From: Butyrivibrio sp.
GTDB taxonomy: Bacteria; Bacillota; Clostridia; Lachnospirales; Lachnospiraceae
DNA length: 64,000 nucleotides
Direction of reading: 5' to 3'
NCBI GenBank assembly: GCA_015056625.1
Contig: SVFY01000010.1
Location: forward strand, 771 to 64,770
The number at the start of each line of letters is the position of its first letter. Position 1 is the first letter of the stretch. A program made the position numbers and the translations under genes. The notes beneath the pieces were generated by a model. The model saw only the letters and a list, made by a program, of their open reading frames with translations, did not search any database and was not told the origin of the DNA. Below are positions 60,262-64,000 of the stretch, one piece after another.

Positions 60262-62062
60262 AGGTAATGTTCCTTTCTTTTATATCTTTTGCAATGTCAA
60301 TGAATCTCTTTAAGTAGATATAAACTTCAGCGCGGGAAATATAGCTGCCCTCAGCGATAGTGTATCTTTCGTTTATGGGACCTGAAGGCTTTGGGACCCT
60401 TATGTCGATCCCGAGGTCTTTGGCTTTCTTTCTGCACTTTTTCATGGAGATATTTCTTTTCTCCCTGTCAGGCTCAAGGAACCTTATAAGTATGCTGTCC
60501 AGTTCGTCGTAGGACAAAGGTGCATCAGGCCTGAAAAAGAGCTTGCCATCCTCTGAGTGGATAGTTTCAGGATCTATCAGATTCTCTTCCCAGAGAGTGT
60601 CCATGTAGCCAGAATCCCACTCGTCGAAAGCCATGTCCTCAAACCTTCCGGAGTAAGGCCTTTTGCCATTTATACGAAGTGCCTTGAACAGGACCATAAG
60701 AAGCTGAGCCCTTGGCATCTCGGCATAGGGGTGAAGATACATTACGCATGGATCCATAAGGCAAGCCTCAAAGGCCGCCTGAAGCTCGTCCATGGCGGGA
60801 TAATCCTTGATGTCCACGTAGGGCATTGGGATGGAAAAAATATCCGGCTCAGGTTCTTCTTTTGGAAGAGACTTTACATCACTGTCGGCGCTGTAGAATG
60901 GGAAGGAAAGACCGTTGTCAAAATCTTTTAATGGATTTTTGGATTCCTCCATATGCCTTAGTTCGTTCATGAAAAGATCGGCTATCAGCACGCCGCCGTA
61001 TTCGTTGGTGTGAGTCACATCCCCGGGATTAAAGTAGTCTTTGGCGTTTTCTCCAAACACGATCCATTTATTGAAGGTAAGGTCGTGGAGGTCAACAAAG
61101 CATGCGTCCACTTCCTGGGCAAGTCCCCACACAGCGTCTCTGTACTCTTTTAAAAGAGAGTAGCTGTTTCCGTCCTGGTCTCTTAACGGGATTCTGCTGA
61201 TAGGAGAGCAGAGGATGACTTCAGCGCCAAACTCTCTTATCTCTCGGACGTATCTTTTGAGGTTATCTGTATAGCCCTTGAAGGCCTTTAAGTTCCTGCG
61301 CTTCTGGTCGTTGTGTCCAAACTGCAGTATCACCACGTCTCCAGGAAGGATCCTCTTTGTCATTATGTCGTAGTGACCGTCGTCCCTGAAGCAGTTGCTG
61401 GTAAGCCCTGAGTGAGAGAGGTTGCAGACAGCGGCGCCTTCTATGTACCTTGCAAGAGTCTGCGCCCATCCGCAGCAGGAGCCAAATGGATAGTAGGGGA
61501 ACCCGGCGTGCTGGTCAGTTACAGTTGAATCTCCGCCTACCCAGATCACTGGAAGGTCCCTGCGGGCCCCTGTTATTTCAAAAGAAATACTGCTGTCGTC
61601 AAATCGCTCCTTATTGATGCCTTTTCCTGTGATGCTGACAAATATTGACTTATCCTCACAGGGAGTGCTGGATAGAGCGGGAATGTAGGGAGTTACATTG
61701 ACGTTAAAGGTGCGCTGATAGCACTTGCCCACATCAATGGAGATCCTGTTATCAAGCATGTTCCTTCTTGATGTGAACACCGTCATGTTCTCGATGCTTT
61801 CTTTTGCGATAGCGACCTTGAGATCTACTGTGTAGGTGCCAAATTCAGGGACTGCTATCTTAAAGATGATAACGTCCCTCCCGGTAGTTTCAGCATCTTC
61901 AAGGAGATCTCTTTTCACCCAGCCGCCGCTCTTTAAAGCTCTTTCGTGATCGGTTACGGATGTGACTGTAGCCATTAAAGGCTCCCAGAAGCCGTAACCT
62001 TTTTTGTCTGAATATAAGTTGTCTTTATATGTTCCGGTAATATTTATTGTTTTTTTAAACAT
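60251..62062 (-). CDS. GDSL-type rhamnogalacturonan acetylesterase with SLH-like tail
   Basis: A 603-residue esterase predicted to remove acetyl groups from rhamnogalacturonan fragments. Residues 1-170 are a beta-rich carbohydrate-binding-like domain. The SGNH esterase core has GDSTVTDQ (Ser about 179), FGHNDQ (block III), and THTNEYG (catalytic His). Residues about 405-600 read as SLH-like repeats (FEDMAFDEWDSGYMDTLWE, FFRPDAPLSYDELDSIL, SYISRAEVYIYLKRF), which is odd because there is no signal peptide. Adjacent to GH112 and GH28 genes in the same operon. Confidence 0.82.
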   Translation of the reverse strand: MFKKTINITGTYKDNLYSDKKGYGFWEPLMATVTSVTDHERALKSGGWVKRDLLEDAETTGRDVIIFKIAVPEFGTYTVDLKVAIAKESIENMTVFTSRRNMLDNRISIDVGKCYQRTFNVNVTPYIPALSSTPCEDKSIFVSITGKGINKERFDDSSISFEITGARRDLPVIWVGGDSTVTDQHAGFPYYPFGSCCGWAQTLARYIEGAAVCNLSHSGLTSNCFRDDGHYDIMTKRILPGDVVILQFGHNDQKRRNLKAFKGYTDNLKRYVREIREFGAEVILCSPISRIPLRDQDGNSYSLLKEYRDAVWGLAQEVDACFVDLHDLTFNKWIVFGENAKDYFNPGDVTHTNEYGGVLIADLFMNELRHMEESKNPLKDFDNGLSFPFYSADSDVKSLPKEEPEPDIFSIPMPYVDIKDYPAMDELQAAFEACLMDPCVMYLHPYAEMPRAQLLMVLFKALRINGKRPYSGRFEDMAFDEWDSGYMDTLWEENLIDPETIHSEDGKLFFRPDAPLSYDELDSILIRFLEPDREKRNISMKKCRKKAKDLGIDIRVPKPSGPINERYTIAEGSYISRAEVYIYLKRFIDIAKDIKERNITFEA

Positions 62063-64000
62063 TTAAGCTTCAATGATCCTTGTTTCGAATGGATCAAGAT
62101 CCTTTACTGTAATCTGGCCGTTATCGCCCTGAATGATGGTCTGCTGTATGGAAGATGCGTTGTTGATGACCACCAGCTTTTTGCTCTTTGCAAAATATGC
62201 GCATTCAACAAGGGCATTGTCTGTGACATACTTGCTATCAAGGCTCTCGCCCTTTGCAAACAGCAGGAGATTAAGTAGTAGCCTGTTGTTCTTGTCGCAG
62301 GTTTCAAAGGTTGAAAGATAGATGCCCTTGCCCCTTCCAAAATCGTTCACAGTAAGGACAGGAGTCTCTTTTTCTGAAAGAAGGACCTTGGCCTTGCCGT
62401 CAGTAAGGTGCACTCTGCAACGAAGAGGAACATAGCTGCCCTCAGGAATAAGGCCGTCTACAACAGTTTTTTCAAAGGACCATTTTCCGTGGCATGCTCT
62501 TGCGGGAGTATCCTTGTCAACTCCAAGAATTGATGACATGCGAAAAACAGTATCATATCCATCAATTGCGGAAGGCTCGTTAATACCAATAAATGTACCG
62601 CCTTCAAATACCCAGGAGGTGATGATCTCTTCGATAGCTGTATCTTCCCAGGCTTTTCCGCCGCTCCAGGCTGTTCCCATGGAGCCTGCGTTTATGCATA
62701 CGTCGAACCCGTTAAGGGCGCCGCTTTTAACGTCATCAAAAGAGATATAGGAAACATCCACTGGAAGTCCTGAAAGAGCTTCGTTTACGTGGATAAGGTC
62801 ATACATATAGGTCTCGTGGAAGTGACCGCTTAAAGTCCAGCTGCGAAGCTTTCCCCAGGCGTGGAGCACTGCAACTTTTATTGGAAGTACAGCGGGAGCC
62901 CCCTCTTCATGGAGAGATTTGATGGCTCTGAATTCATCAGAAATCTGAGCCATGTACTCCACGAAATCAGGGAAGCCTTCTGTAAGGTGAAGGTATCCGC
63001 CAAGGCCGATCCTGTCTATCTTGGCACGGAGCATTGCGCGTCTTGTCTGTACCCAGTATTTCCTTGCATCCCTTGTGGGATCGCCGCCTTTTTCAAAGGT
63101 TGGAAGTCCGCCAAGGCCAACAGGGAAAAGATATGGATGGAACCTGAGCTCGTGGACAGGAGCCTTGGCACCTGCGCAGAGTCTTACCTCATAGCCAGAG
63201 AATACGCACTTTATAAGTCCGTCAAAGCCAAATTCTGTGAAGCGCTGGCCATAAGGTTCAACGCCAACCCAGCTGTCGTCATAGAACACATAGGCCTGCT
63301 TGCCATAGCTGTGGACCAGGTCTACAAGTTTTTTTCCAAAAGAAACTACGAACTGATTGACGTGATCCATATAGTCGCGCTGTGTCTTAACAGGAGGAGT
63401 GTGGGTCACGTGGAAGGCACCCTTGTTGATAAAGTCCTCAGCTGTAAGTCTGTAGCCGTACCTGTCAGCGAACTGATCCAGCATGCGTGGGCTGACTGTA
63501 AAGTCGTAGGAACCCCAGTCGGTAAAGAGATTGCGATTTCTGCTGCTTGAACCCCACATCCAGACGAAGTTGTAGAACATTGAGGTGAAGCGGACAACAT
63601 TAGTTGATGGATGAGTCTCGCACCAGTTTTTCAGCCAGTCTAAAAGGTATTCCTGAGTCTCAGGGTAGATGGGATCTACCTGCATCAGGTGCTCCTTGTT
63701 CCAGTTGTTGGTGGTGTGATTGTACATGGAGATCTCTTCCCAGATCCTGTAAGCAAGGAAGCTTACGGTGTATCTGTGGAACGGGATTGCGTTACTTATT
63801 ATGACGTTCTGGGCCTCTTTTTCGTAGGTCCAGAAGCTGTTTTTTATTTCCTTGCCAGTGGTCCTGTCAAATACCTGCCAGTACTTCATTGAGTCCGCAG
63901 AGTCGTTGACAGCAAACTGCTGGTCAAAGAAATCGTCCATGAGATGGAAGGTCAAAAAAGAGTCCCTGGCAACCTTGGGCTGAGTCATGAGAAATGTCTG
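62063..64000 (-). CDS. GH112 galactosyl phosphorylase, 5' end beyond the window
   Basis: A 645-residue visible portion (the frame stays open to 64000). Strong similarity in pattern to lacto-N-biose phosphorylase: KYWQVFDRTTGKEI, YTVSFLAYRIWEE, VVRFTSMFYNF, SVLHAWGKLRSWTLSGHFH, and SFDDV. Members split galactosyl-beta-1,3-N-acetylhexosamine or galactosyl-beta-1,4-L-rhamnose by phosphate to give galactose 1-phosphate. With GH28 and a rhamnogalacturonan-type esterase next to it, Gal-beta-1,4-Rha from RG-I is the more likely substrate. Stop is one base from the GDSL gene start. Confidence 0.87.
   Translation of the reverse strand, partial: QTFLMTQPKVARDSFLTFHLMDDFFDQQFAVNDSADSMKYWQVFDRTTGKEIKNSFWTYEKEAQNVIISNAIPFHRYTVSFLAYRIWEEISMYNHTTNNWNKEHLMQVDPIYPETQEYLLDWLKNWCETHPSTNVVRFTSMFYNFVWMWGSSSRNRNLFTDWGSYDFTVSPRMLDQFADRYGYRLTAEDFINKGAFHVTHTPPVKTQRDYMDHVNQFVVSFGKKLVDLVHSYGKQAYVFYDDSWVGVEPYGQRFTEFGFDGLIKCVFSGYEVRLCAGAKAPVHELRFHPYLFPVGLGGLPTFEKGGDPTRDARKYWVQTRRAMLRAKIDRIGLGGYLHLTEGFPDFVEYMAQISDEFRAIKSLHEEGAPAVLPIKVAVLHAWGKLRSWTLSGHFHETYMYDLIHVNEALSGLPVDVSYISFDDVKSGALNGFDVCINAGSMGTAWSGGKAWEDTAIEEIITSWVFEGGTFIGINEPSAIDGYDTVFRMSSILGVDKDTPARACHGKWSFEKTVVDGLIPEGSYVPLRCRVHLTDGKAKVLLSEKETPVLTVNDFGRGKGIYLSTFETCDKNNRLLLNLLLFAKGESLDSKYVTDNALVECAYFAKSKKLVVINNASSIQQTIIQGDNGQITVKDLDPFETRIIEA

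Overview
The window looks like chromosome from a butyrate-forming Lachnospiraceae, most like Butyrivibrio/Pseudobutyrivibrio. This is inferred from gene content and style: adjacent phosphate butyryltransferase and butyrate kinase genes, Gram-positive promoters and AGGAGG ribosome sites, a CIRCE/HrcA element, a T-box, ECF transporters, lipoproteins with Firmicutes-type signal peptides, and cytoplasmic pectin-oligosaccharide enzymes typical of plant-fibre gut bacteria. No rRNA, tRNA, CRISPR array, prophage or complete insertion sequence was seen.

Layout. 1-2.8 kb is a small accessory patch: an inosine-DNA glycosylase, a RelB/DinJ-YoeB toxin-antitoxin pair under a perfect palindrome, a DUF3795 protein and a GNAT acetyltransferase. 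2.9-5.5 kb holds an exported sugar-binding protein whose gene overlaps that of a membrane diguanylate cyclase. 5.5-8.1 kb has an Lsa-type ABC-F ribosome-protection gene behind a long leader with an attenuator, followed by a sugar O-acetyltransferase. 8.1-15.5 kb is a fructoside locus: a LacI regulator divergent from an ABC importer (two permeases and a lipoprotein, no ATPase), a GH32 hydrolase and a fructokinase, with three operator palindromes around one promoter. 15.5-20.5 kb carries a DUF3160 lipoprotein, a CapA-like protein and a glycosyltransferase.

21-34 kb is largely core: acyl-CoA thioesterase, ptb-buk, secA-prfB (without the usual prfB frameshift), a second diguanylate cyclase, a lipoprotein, a TPR glycosyltransferase and the TrkA/TrkH potassium system. 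34-41.6 kb has TraX and DUF3048 proteins, a beta-CASP RNA-processing hydrolase, thyA-folA, a lipid kinase and a BASS transporter. 41.9-47.5 kb is the proteostasis cluster tig-clpP-clpX, then engB; lon is not between clpX and engB. 47.5-52.2 kb is an ECF tryptophan-type transporter under a T-box with a UGG specifier, followed by a LarA-family gene. 52.3-58.5 kb has a cytoplasmic LacI-like sensor/GGDEF protein, CIRCE-controlled clpB, and an HTH/HipA-like kinase pair. 58.7-64 kb is a pectin operon on the minus strand (GH112 phosphorylase, GDSL esterase with SLH-like tail, GH28).

The most distinctive unexplained structure is a family of long palindromes built on the core ACGGGGACGGTT. It occurs at five places, always just past stop codons: a lone half near 20.9 kb, single hairpins near 43.4 and 58.7 kb, a two-shell hairpin at 52.2 kb and a three-shell hairpin at 57.1 kb. 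The last and the 58.7 kb copy bracket the HTH/kinase pair. A second, unrelated TTAGTCACT repeat cluster lies at 20.6-20.87 kb.
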